64,000 nt of DNA from Pantoea phytobeneficialis. Its GTDB lineage: Bacteria > Pseudomonadota > Gammaproteobacteria > Enterobacterales > Enterobacteriaceae. Shown piece by piece: positions 55,047 to 63,272 of this stretch. The stretch is from positions 592,761 to 656,760 of the forward strand of contig NZ_CP024637.1 in the NCBI RefSeq assembly GCF_009728735.1, in the 5' to 3' direction. Both the position numbers and the translations under genes were made by a program. Within the stretch, counting starts at the first letter, position 1. Each line of letters starts with the position of its first letter. The notes beneath the pieces were generated by a model, which saw only the letters and a program-made list of their open reading frames with translations, did not search any database and was not told the DNA's origin.

Positions 55047-56318
55047 ATGTCGATTCATTTTCCGTTGGTGGCGGATGGCCTGCTGGATGCGCAACAACCC
55101 GCGCCACGCTTTAAATCCGTGGCTGGTCGTGGTGATACGCCGTTGCCGGCTGGCACCCCGGTGTTTGCCAGCGATCAGGTGTTTTCCCCGCTGATGCTGA
55201 TGAAGCAGTCAGCGCTGGAGAATAATTTGCGGCAACTGGCAGATTTTTGTCGCGAGCAGGGCGTGATGCTGGCGGCACACGGCAAAACCTCGATGTCTCC
55301 GGCCATCCTGCGCCGGGCGATTACGGAAGGCGGGGCCTGGGGATTAAGCGCCGCAACCCCGGCGCAGGTGCGCGCACTGCGCCAGTTCGGCATTCGTAAC
55401 GTCTTTCTTGCCAATCAACTGGTCGACCCCGCAGGTATCCGCTGGATTGGCGAGTGGCAAAAGCAACATCCAGACCACGGCTTTCTTTGCTATGTCGATT
55501 CAATGCAAGGGGTGCGTTTACTGGAGCAACATCTTGGCGACAGTCGCATCGCCGTGCTGCTGGAGATGTCGGTGAGCGGCGGGCGCACCGGTTGCCGCTC
55601 AACATCTGCGGCACTGGAAATCGCCACCGCGATTGCCGCCAGCCCTGCCCTGCAACTGGTGGGTGTCGCGGGCTATGAAGGTGCGCTGGGAGCCGGACGC
55701 GATACCGTCGGTATCGCCAGAGTGCACGATTATTGTCAGATGCTGATCGCCACGGCGGCGCTGCTGGTAGAGAAGCAGCTGTTCAGCAGCAACACCATTA
55801 TTCTCAGCGCCGGTGGTGGTGCCTGGTTTGATGTGGTCAGCACCTGTTTTACCGAAGCCCGGTTGCCGCTACCAGTCACGCCGCTGATTCGCTCGGGTGC
55901 CTATATGGCGCACGATAACGGGTTGTATGCCCGTATCACCCCGTTTGCCCAATCGGGCAGCCAGCATCATTTTGCCGCCGCGCTGGAAGTCTGGGGGCGG
56001 GTGTTATCGCGTCCTGAGCCAGGCCTGGCATTTGTTGATTTCGGCCGCCGTGATGTGCCATTCGACCAGGACTTGCCGAATCCGCTGTGGGTGCGAGATG
56101 TCGATGGCAGCGCGCCTCGCGTGGCTGCTGGCATGCGTATCAGCGAGGTAAATGATCAACATGCTTATTTGTTGTTGCCAGAAGAGGATGCGCTCAAGCC
56201 CGGTGACTGGGTGGGCTGTGGCATTTCACATCCCTGCACCGCGTTTGATAAATGGCGGTACTTACCGCTGGTCGATGACGATTATTACGTCACAGATTCA
56301 CTGGAAACAGCATTCTGA
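55047..56318 (+). CDS. PLP-dependent amino-acid deaminase of the D-threonine aldolase/DSD fold
   Basis: 423 residues from the ATG at 55047, preceded by CGGAGG. It is a fold-type III PLP enzyme (alanine-racemase-like N-terminal barrel). The PLP lysine is K80 (AAHGKTSMSP), and a C-terminal H395/C397 pair (GISHPCTAFDKW) can hold the active-site metal as in D-serine dehydratase and D-threonine aldolase. The likely reaction is deamination or aldol cleavage of a D-amino acid or hydroxy-amino acid. The operon supplies uptake (ABC) and imine clearance (RidA). Confidence 0.86.
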   Translation: MSIHFPLVADGLLDAQQPAPRFKSVAGRGDTPLPAGTPVFASDQVFSPLMLMKQSALENNLRQLADFCREQGVMLAAHGKTSMSPAILRRAITEGGAWGLSAATPAQVRALRQFGIRNVFLANQLVDPAGIRWIGEWQKQHPDHGFLCYVDSMQGVRLLEQHLGDSRIAVLLEMSVSGGRTGCRSTSAALEIATAIAASPALQLVGVAGYEGALGAGRDTVGIARVHDYCQMLIATAALLVEKQLFSSNTIILSAGGGAWFDVVSTCFTEARLPLPVTPLIRSGAYMAHDNGLYARITPFAQSGSQHHFAAALEVWGRVLSRPEPGLAFVDFGRRDVPFDQDLPNPLWVRDVDGSAPRVAAGMRISEVNDQHAYLLLPEEDALKPGDWVGCGISHPCTAFDKWRYLPLVDDDYYVTDSLETAF

Positions 56319-56332
56319 GTGATTTTTCGCCA

Positions 56333-56356
56333 ACCGCCAGAGCAGATTCTGGCGGT
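56333..56356. terminator. Hairpin between convergent genes
   Basis: ACCGCCAG-AGCAGATT-CTGGCGGT, located 14 bases after the deaminase stop and 5 from the end of the broken MFS gene. No T-run. Confidence 0.5.
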
Positions 56357-56361
56357 ACAGC

Positions 56362-57677
56362 TCACTTACGCTTGATCAGCCCCAGCACGATGACCACCGA
56401 CAACGCGACCAATCCCGTACCGGCGAGAAAAGCCAGATGATTCTGGTGCAACATCAGGCTTATCCCTTCCAGATGAGAGGACCCCGCTACCGCCGTGGCA
56501 ACCATGATGCTCAATCCCAAAGCACCACCCATTTGATGCGCCGCATTGATCAAGCCCGATGCTGCTCCGGCATCACTCGCTGCCACACCACTCAACCCCA
56601 TCGCGGTTAGCGGGCCGGTCGCGCCGCCAATACCAAACCCCATCAGAATTAACGGCAGCAGCAATCCCGACAGATAGTGGCTTTGCGCATCCAGGCGACT
56701 CAGGAGCGCCATACCAAGTAATACCGCCAGTAAACTGATTAACAGTAGATTTTGACTCCCGAAGCGCCCCGTCAGACGTGGTACCTGCAAGGCCACCAGA
56801 AAGTTAATCAGCATGGCCGGTAAAAAGGCCAGTCCGGCCTGGATAGCGGAGTAGTGCAGAACGCCCTGCATAAATTGGGTTGAAAAAAAGAAGAAACCCA
56901 TTGCAGCACCGATATAGAGGATACGCGCCAGATAAGCGCCACTGCGCATGGAACTGTGAAATAACCTCAGCGGCATAATGGGTTGCTGCGCATGTTTTTC
57001 GACCAAAACAAACACCCACAGCAGAATGATTGACGCTGCGAAAGTCAGCATCGTGGTGATACTTAACCAGCCATTGCTCACTGAACTGATGGTTGCGTAG
57101 ACCAGCCCCGTCATTCCCAAAGCCGATAATACCGCGCCACCCACATCAAATTTCCCACGATGGCGTGCAGTTTCCGGTATGAAACGCAGCGCGCAAATAA
57201 TGAGCAAGATACCAATCGGGACGTTGATTAAAAAACCAGCACGCCAGGAAATGAGATCTGCCACGATACCGCCAACCACTAATCCGATACTGGCCGAAAG
57301 ACCACCCGCCGCCGCATACAATGAAATAGCGCGTGCTCGCGCGTGACCATCAGCCATTCCGCCGTAGGTGCAAGCCCAATACACAATGAGGAGAGCGTGA
57401 AAAGCGCTAACCCTGCCACCAGCAGATGACGACGACCTAAGATGTCACCAGCGCGGGCGCACAACAGTAATAATCCGCCAAAGGTCAACGCATAAGCGCT
57501 GGATACCCAGGACAACCCGGCTGACGTAAAAGCCAACTGGGTTTTGATTTTGAGTAACCCGGTGATCACCACCGAGTTATCAATGACAATCATGGTATAG
57601 CTGACCAGGATAATTGCCAGGATAAGATTCGAATAAGAAACTGACGCGGTCGTTGACGGCGAAGCACTATCGCTCAT
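56362..57677 (-). pseudogene. DHA2-type MFS transporter broken by an internal deletion
   Basis: Two overlapping frames. The first (57677 to 57279) gives the N-terminal helices (SYTMIVIDNSVVITGLLKI, GDILGRRHLLVAG). It then reads out of frame after PTAEWLMV and ends. The second (open to 56362) resumes at ADGHARARAISLYAAAGGLS and continues to the C-terminus. The usual stretch between (ARALQGxGAAxLxP, about 28 residues with motif C) is absent. A deletion of roughly 85 bases, not a multiple of three, explains both. It follows the alcohol dehydrogenase gene and probably was the exporter of that operon. Confidence 0.82.
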
Positions 57678-57747
57678 GGTAAATGCTCATTTGTTAGCGA
57701 GTTAACGGTGGAGTATTAACAGAGGTGTGATGTAGAAGAAGGGGAGT

Positions 57748-57771
57748 AACCGGGCAAACCACTGCCCGGTT
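57748..57771. terminator. Hairpin after the alcohol dehydrogenase gene
   Basis: AACCGGGCA-AACCAC-TGCCCGGTT, nine bases downstream of the dehydrogenase stop on the minus strand, before the broken MFS gene. No T-run; it may attenuate rather than end transcription. Confidence 0.5.
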
Positions 57772-57779
57772 AAACATGG

Positions 57780-58829
57780 TCAGTTTAATGTGGACATATC
57801 GATCACAAATCGATATTTAACATCACCTTTTTCCAGACGTTCAAAAGCGTCATTCACCTGAGCGGCCGTAATCATTTCAATGTCGGCGGTGATGTTGTGT
57901 TCGGCGCAGAACGCCAGCATTTCCTGGGTTTCATCAATCCCGCCGATATTTGAACCGGCAAAACTTCTGCGTCCTTTAACAACGTTAAATGCGCCGATCT
58001 CAATGGGTTCTGGCGGTAAACCGACCAACACCACCGTGCCATCAATCGCTAACTGTTGCAGATACGCATTGATGTCGTGTTTGCCTGATACGGTATCGAT
58101 GATCAGATCGACTTTACCGGCAAATTTTTTCATTTGGTCAGCATCTGACGTCAACACCGCCTCATGTGCCCCTAAGCGTTTAGCATCCGCCACTTTCGCC
58201 TGCGATGTGGTGTACACCACAACCTGTGCGCCCATCGCACGGGCAATTTTAATTGCCACATGTCCTAATCCACCAATACCCAGCACGCCGACCACTTTTC
58301 CCGGACCCGCCTGCCAATGTTTTAAGGGGGAATAGACGGTGATGCCCGCACACAACAAGGGGGCTGCCGCAGCCATATCGTCAAAATGCGGCATTTTCAG
58401 GGTGTAACGCTCTTTACACACATAGGTTTGGGCAAAGCCACCCAACGTCATACCACCAAGATGTTTATCCGGTGTGTTAAAGGAGAGCGTGGTGCCATGT
58501 GCGCAGAATTGTTGCAGATCGCGTTCGCAGGCCGGGCAGGTTCCGCATGAATCGACAATGCAGCCCACGGCAGCAAAATCACCCACGTTGAATTTTTTAA
58601 CTTCTGAACCTACGGCAGTCACCCGACCCACAATTTCATGTCCGGGCACCATCGGGTAGTGGCTGGCACCGAAATCATTTTTCACCTGATGAAGGTCAGA
58701 ATGGCAAATTCCGCAGTAGAGGATTTCCATCTCAACATCATCGGGCAACAAGCCGCGACGCTGAATGCTAAACACCTGTAAGGGATGGGTGGATGAATCC
58801 GTGCCAATCGCTTTAATGGATTTGATCAT
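57780..58829 (-). CDS. Zinc-dependent NADP alcohol/aldehyde dehydrogenase, YahK-like
   Basis: 349 residues, a paralogue of the enzyme at 31444. The catalytic zinc site is CGICHSDLH plus GHEIVGRV; the structural zinc cysteines are DSCGTCPACERDLQQFC; the dinucleotide loop is GIGGLGHVAI. The same C-terminus (KGDVKYRFVIDM) is present. It probably reduces aldehydes with NADPH. It lies in a minus-strand run with an SDR gene upstream and the broken MFS gene downstream. Confidence 0.9.
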   Translation of the reverse strand: MIKSIKAIGTDSSTHPLQVFSIQRRGLLPDDVEMEILYCGICHSDLHQVKNDFGASHYPMVPGHEIVGRVTAVGSEVKKFNVGDFAAVGCIVDSCGTCPACERDLQQFCAHGTTLSFNTPDKHLGGMTLGGFAQTYVCKERYTLKMPHFDDMAAAAPLLCAGITVYSPLKHWQAGPGKVVGVLGIGGLGHVAIKIARAMGAQVVVYTTSQAKVADAKRLGAHEAVLTSDADQMKKFAGKVDLIIDTVSGKHDINAYLQQLAIDGTVVLVGLPPEPIEIGAFNVVKGRRSFAGSNIGGIDETQEMLAFCAEHNITADIEMITAAQVNDAFERLEKGDVKYRFVIDMSTLN

Positions 58830-58941
58830 GATTTCCCCGATGACAACTTGAGTGATAAGGGATCATACTGGCTGACGCCAGCATGATTAAGCCAGCCAGA
58901 GATATTGAGGATATGAATCACATTCATGAAATTCCCCCCTC

Positions 58942-59775
58942 TCATCCCGGCGTTTGCAGTTTCCCGGCTCGCATCGCCGCAATCACGCCACCATCAATCA
59001 ACAGATCGCTTCCGGTGACAAACCCGGCATCCGGCCCCAGCAGGAAAGAGGCGGCAAGCGCAATTTCCTCCGGAGGTGCCATGCGTTTTACCGCGGAGGC
59101 ATCCACCATGGCACGATAAATATCACCAATTTCCGAGTTGAGTTCATGCAATGCCAGCGGTGTCACCACCACACCCGGACTGATGGCGTTCACGCGGGCG
59201 CCCTTCTCACCCCAACTGACGGCAGATGCCTGAACGCGCAGATGGTTGGCACGCTTCGCCAACATGTAGGCCACAAGCGTGTTCGGGACAGCGTCCTGTT
59301 GCAGGAAGGGTAGCGCCAGCAATTCTTCGGTTGGCGTATAGGCTAATGCATGGTCCTGTTCTGCGGATAGCGCAGGCATCATATGACCGGCCATGCTGGA
59401 GATAATCAACCCGGCACCGCCCGCTGCGATGACTGTTTCGAACACCTCAAACACCAGCGCTGCGCCATAGAGATCCACTTCCAGCACTTTTTCTACCGGT
59501 GCCATATTGGGCGACAAGCCTGCCGTATTGATGACCTGCATCACCTTGCCGAGCGAGGAAGCACGGGCCGCCAACTTTTCCACCGACTCACGCGAGGTCA
59601 CGTCAACATCCTGCGTCTCGACGCTATAACCTGACGCATTAAGTTGTTCTGCTGCCTGTTGCAGAGTTTGTGGATTGAAATCAGCCAGCAGCAAGGTTTT
59701 ACCAAAACCCTGACGGCGGGCAATCGCCTGACCAATGCCACCAGCGCCAATAATTACCACGATATCTTTCGTCAT
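58942..59775 (-). CDS. Short-chain dehydrogenase/reductase
   Basis: 277 residues from the ATG at 59775 (GAGG ahead). The dinucleotide loop GAGGIGQ lies near residues 9-15. The catalytic segment is atypical: after LIISSMAGH comes YTPTEELLALPFLQQD, and YMLAKRAN supplies the Y-x-x-x-K. The C-terminal GFVTGSDLLIDGG is standard. The insertion between the serine and tyrosine strands is long. The substrate is unknown. It is divergent from a LysR gene. Confidence 0.85.
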   Translation of the reverse strand: MTKDIVVIIGAGGIGQAIARRQGFGKTLLLADFNPQTLQQAAEQLNASGYSVETQDVDVTSRESVEKLAARASSLGKVMQVINTAGLSPNMAPVEKVLEVDLYGAALVFEVFETVIAAGGAGLIISSMAGHMMPALSAEQDHALAYTPTEELLALPFLQQDAVPNTLVAYMLAKRANHLRVQASAVSWGEKGARVNAISPGVVVTPLALHELNSEIGDIYRAMVDASAVKRMAPPEEIALAASFLLGPDAGFVTGSDLLIDGGVIAAMRAGKLQTPG

Positions 59776-59907
59776 GTTGACCTCACAATCATTTGAATGG
59801 GGTGAACGCCCGACCAGGCGGTTCAATCAATGAGCGAAAGTCTATACGCGGCGGATTCAGGTGATAAGATGCTTAATAGTTAATGAACTTAGATCTGAGA
59901 TTTATAA

Positions 59908-60849
59908 ATGCTGCGAGATGAGCTGGGTGACCTGGCTGCTTTTTTAGTAGTGGCTGAGGAAATGAGTTTCACGCGTGCCGCCGCGAGGCTCTCAACCTCA
60001 CAGCCTGCGTTGAGCCAAACTGTCCGACGTCTGGAAGAGAGGCTAGGCGTACGGCTGTTGATTCGTAACACCCGCAATATGGCTGTTACCGAAGCCGGTG
60101 AACAGCTGTTGAATACCTTGCGCCCGGCGTTTAGCGATATCGACAATCGTTTGCAATCACTGAGCCAGTTTCGTGATAAACCTGCTGGCACCGTACGCAT
60201 CACCGCTGGTCAACACGCCGCAGATACCCTGATTTGGCCCGCCATTAATGAGGTGTTGCACACCTACCCCGATATTAAAATCGAGCTATCGCTGGATTCC
60301 GCGTTGACGGATATCGTCAGTGAACGCTTTGATGCCGGAATTCGTCTGGGTGAACGGGTAGAACAGGATATGATTGCCGCTCGTATCGGCCCCGAGTTAC
60401 GTATGGCCGTGGTGGGCACACCTGACTATTTCACCCGCCATCCAGCCCCTACGTCGCCACACGATTTACCTCAGCATGCCTGCATCAATATCCGCCTCCC
60501 CAGTTCCGGTGGCATCTACGCCTGGGAATTCACTCAGGGAGAACGCGAGCTTAACGTTCGCGTCAATGGGCCGTTTATTGTCAACAACCTCAGCGCGGCG
60601 CTGAAGGCTGCACAAGCCGGAGTGGGCCTGGCGATGGTGATGGAAGACATGGTGGAAACCCAGTTGGCAGAAGGTCAGTTAGTGCGGGTGTTGGCAGAAT
60701 GGTGCGCACCTTTCGCCGGTTATCATATTTATTACCCCAGCCGTCGCCTGCTCTCTCCGGCGTTTCAGGTGTTATTACAGACGTTACGTCGGAGAAATGC
60801 AGCTGAAGAAAAACCACGCAGGCCGGTTATCGACGGTAATAATCAATAA
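59908..60849 (+). CDS. LysR-family regulator of the SDR/dehydrogenase set
   Basis: 313 residues. The helix-turn-helix is SFTRAAARLSTSQPALSQTV, followed by a LysR effector domain of the CrgA/YafC-like branch (VRITAGQHAADTLIWPAINE). It lies 132 bases from the divergent SDR start. Its last 23 bases overlap the convergent type VI accessory gene. Confidence 0.86.
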   Translation: MLRDELGDLAAFLVVAEEMSFTRAAARLSTSQPALSQTVRRLEERLGVRLLIRNTRNMAVTEAGEQLLNTLRPAFSDIDNRLQSLSQFRDKPAGTVRITAGQHAADTLIWPAINEVLHTYPDIKIELSLDSALTDIVSERFDAGIRLGERVEQDMIAARIGPELRMAVVGTPDYFTRHPAPTSPHDLPQHACINIRLPSSGGIYAWEFTQGERELNVRVNGPFIVNNLSAALKAAQAGVGLAMVMEDMVETQLAEGQLVRVLAEWCAPFAGYHIYYPSRRLLSPAFQVLLQTLRRRNAAEEKPRRPVIDGNNQ

Positions 60850-62140
60850 TCCGTTCTCTGTGGCGACGCGCAATATTTAAACCCTGGGTAAAAATCCCCA
60901 GGGCAAGTAACATCATGCCTGCTGGCATGATAAACAGGTATATGAACGCATCGTCCTGAGTCTCTTTGGGCAAAGAGAAGCGAATCAACAAGATTTCAAG
61001 ACCGATGAGCGAAATGAGCGTAATAATCTTGAATATTCCATGAAGTATCTGTAGCCAATTATTGCCATCATCTGCGGGGGAGTTGATACGTTCTCCAGAC
61101 ATCATCGCCACGTTAATTTGCTGTTTTTCGCCCTGTTGCGTTGCGAGTAATTGGCCCCGTTGCCCATGACGTATCGCCTGCGCCGCCCACTCCAGCATCA
61201 GCCACCGATAACCCGGCGTCCAGGTTGCAGCAACCGGTAAACGGTGCCAGTTATGCTCTGGTATGCCACTCAGTGTTTCGTTGAAGGCATCCTTGAGCAA
61301 ATGCAAAGCTTCACCCTGCAAATTCCCGCTCCATACGTGGCGTAAATTGGCTGGCACCACCTGCTTTGCGGCGAATAAGATATCCAGGTATTTCTCGACC
61401 TGATGCTGATGGCAGTTCAGGCTGCGAAAACACCACACCGGCATCCGGGTGTCTGGTGATGGACATTGATGAGCAAATAACAGCGCCGTGGCGTATTCAC
61501 AGAATGCGTCGTCATTAGCTCCCTGCAACTCCATGATAATCAGCAAACGGGAATCACAAAAATAGGTCATGATCCATTCTTCCAGCATCGAACATTGTGG
61601 CAGCGCCTGGAGCAAATGGAGGGTCGGTTTTTGCAGTAATGTGTGATTATGTATGATGGCGCTGGCATCCTGCTGGGTTGGTTGATCGGCGTTGCGGATG
61701 TATAGCCAGACTTCCGGCCTGTTAAGCGTTGCAATATCGAGTTGGTCTAACAAATGGGTTAAAATCTGTTGCGTGCGACTCAACCCCATGTCTTCATCAA
61801 CGCCGACACTGAGTTTACGCGGAATATCTTTTAGCGGCGGCATTTCCCCTTCCAGGCGAAGCATTTTAAGAGCCGCATCTTCCACCGGAAAAAGCGAGCT
61901 ATGTTCAGCCAGTCGGATACCGGCTGAGGCGTGGTTAATCCACCAATTACGCTGCTCAATATAACTTTTTTCCATCATGTCGGCCCAAAACTGACTGACA
62001 CTGTGGAAAAGCAAGATAAGGGTGTAAATGAAAGCGCCTACAAGGGCAGGGATCACTAGTATCCATATGATCTTCAGCTTTGTGGATGCCTCCGGTTCTA
62101 ACACCAGTGCGCTGATAATCGCAATAATAATTCCCGGCAA
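60827..62140 (-). CDS. Membrane accessory protein of the type VI cassette, start out of frame
   Basis: 437 residues from a TTG at 62140. Hydrophobic helices lie at about 1-13, 22-46, 375-394 and 400-422, with a large charged domain between; I do not recognise the family. The better start is the ATG at 62223, which overlaps the PAAR stop (ATGA), but that frame ends at 62161 after MNIWKSLPDLIGQT. The main frame upstream of the TTG reads LRSPGLISLFFSLLPGIII, completing the first helix. A one-base change near 62170-62190 would join the two. It may be an adaptor for effector loading, by position only. Confidence 0.6.
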   Translation of the reverse strand: MPGIIIAIISALVLEPEASTKLKIIWILVIPALVGAFIYTLILLFHSVSQFWADMMEKSYIEQRNWWINHASAGIRLAEHSSLFPVEDAALKMLRLEGEMPPLKDIPRKLSVGVDEDMGLSRTQQILTHLLDQLDIATLNRPEVWLYIRNADQPTQQDASAIIHNHTLLQKPTLHLLQALPQCSMLEEWIMTYFCDSRLLIIMELQGANDDAFCEYATALLFAHQCPSPDTRMPVWCFRSLNCHQHQVEKYLDILFAAKQVVPANLRHVWSGNLQGEALHLLKDAFNETLSGIPEHNWHRLPVAATWTPGYRWLMLEWAAQAIRHGQRGQLLATQQGEKQQINVAMMSGERINSPADDGNNWLQILHGIFKIITLISLIGLEILLIRFSLPKETQDDAFIYLFIMPAGMMLLALGIFTQGLNIARRHRERIIDYYRR

Positions 62141-62219
62141 AAGAGAGAAGAACAGGCTGATCAGGCCAGGGGAGCGCAGATCGTCTGGCCAATAAGGTCA
62201 GGGAGGGATTTCCAGATAT

Positions 62220-62483
62220 TCATGATTCAACAGCCCCTGCGACAGGTAATGAAGAAACAAACGAGCAGCCGCATTTAGCCTGGTACGCCTCTGTCACCAC
62301 ATTCCGGCCATTCATGGTCCATCCAGGATGGCCCTCGTCAGCCTTGGTTTTACCATGAATGGTGCAACGGGCGCCGTCGCCCAATAACATGACGGGTTTG
62401 CCATCAAACATTTCACCGGTCGCATCAGTCACGCTTCCACCGTGCGATAATTTGTCTCCGAGACGGATAACGCCTTTTATCAT
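62220..62483 (-). CDS. PAAR-domain type VI secretion tip protein
   Basis: 87 residues, start preceded by AAAGGATT. The PAAR repeats GDKLSHGGSVTDA, GDGARCTIHGKT and GHPGWTMNGRNVVTEAYQAK form the conical tip that sits on VgrG and sharpens the type VI spike. It is a bare PAAR with no toxin extension, so it works with the separate effector encoded just upstream. The gene overlaps the accessory start by four bases. Confidence 0.9.
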   Translation of the reverse strand: MIKGVIRLGDKLSHGGSVTDATGEMFDGKPVMLLGDGARCTIHGKTKADEGHPGWTMNGRNVVTEAYQAKCGCSFVSSLPVAGAVES

Positions 62484-62531
62484 GTGCTTAATCCTTTAAT
62501 GTCCATTATTTATTGTGCACCGGGTAAATAA

Positions 62532-63272
62532 TCAGAGCCCGGCATTCAGGTCGCATTTCATATGCGTCCAGCCCTGATAGTTTTTAACTTCGGGTACTCG
62601 GTCGGGCAGGTTCTGGAAGTTGGTGTAATACTGTTTTACTGAGCGATGTAAAATGCGCGGGTCGATATAGTCCCGGCCCCATAATGATGTATCCAGACCT
62701 TCAGCCGGACGTATGGCGTCGATATGGTGTGCTATTTTCCTCCCTCTGAACTCCACAACATAATCCACACCTGTTCCGCCGGGTTGCAGACGCGGATCGT
62801 CAAAAGGCAGCGACGACATATAAATGCGTCCCTGTTTGGTGAGGAGAAAACCCTGATCGTTGACGACGGTCAGGGACTGGATATTGTCGTAAGTCGGTGA
62901 ATCTGAACCGTCATCTTCTTCTCCTTTAATTGAAGATGTCTGCCAGGTTCTTCCATAATCTTTTGAAACACTCATAACTCCGGTCATATCCCAGCTGGGT
63001 ACCGCAATATAACGTTCAGACGCATTGATATATTGCTTAGTAAAAATTTTATAGAACTGAAACCAAAGCTGACTGCGAATCCCCCGTTTTTGATCCACAA
63101 ACCAGAGTTCTCCCTCACAGTTATAACCTTTCAGCTCCAGCCAGCGATGGTCATCAAACCGGTACACCACCTGTACCGGTTTCTGACGTGGTTTTAAGAA
63201 GTTGTGTTGACACCCGCTAATCATGAACATCGCAAGAACCGCTATCATCGATATATATTTCATCATATTCAA
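62532..63272 (-). CDS. Lipoprotein, probable Tli3-family immunity protein
   Basis: 246 residues with a lipoprotein signal (lipobox MISGC, cysteine at about residue 21), so it should be anchored facing the periplasm. The body (VVYRFDDHRWLELKGYNCEG, SVSKDYGRTWQTSS, LLTKQGRIYMSS) looks like a beta-rich domain and resembles the Tli3 immunity proteins as I recall them. Four-base overlap with the effector stop fits an effector-immunity pair. Periplasmic location matches a phospholipase effector acting on the inner membrane's outer face. Confidence 0.7.
   Translation of the reverse strand: MNMMKYISMIAVLAMFMISGCQHNFLKPRQKPVQVVYRFDDHRWLELKGYNCEGELWFVDQKRGIRSQLWFQFYKIFTKQYINASERYIAVPSWDMTGVMSVSKDYGRTWQTSSIKGEEDDGSDSPTYDNIQSLTVVNDQGFLLTKQGRIYMSSLPFDDPRLQPGGTGVDYVVEFRGRKIAHHIDAIRPAEGLDTSLWGRDYIDPRILHRSVKQYYTNFQNLPDRVPEVKNYQGWTHMKCDLNAGL

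Noticed and set aside
61956..62192. 78-codon frame starting upstream of the type VI membrane protein
   Set aside because: It is out of frame with the conserved part of that protein and has no similarity to known type VI components.
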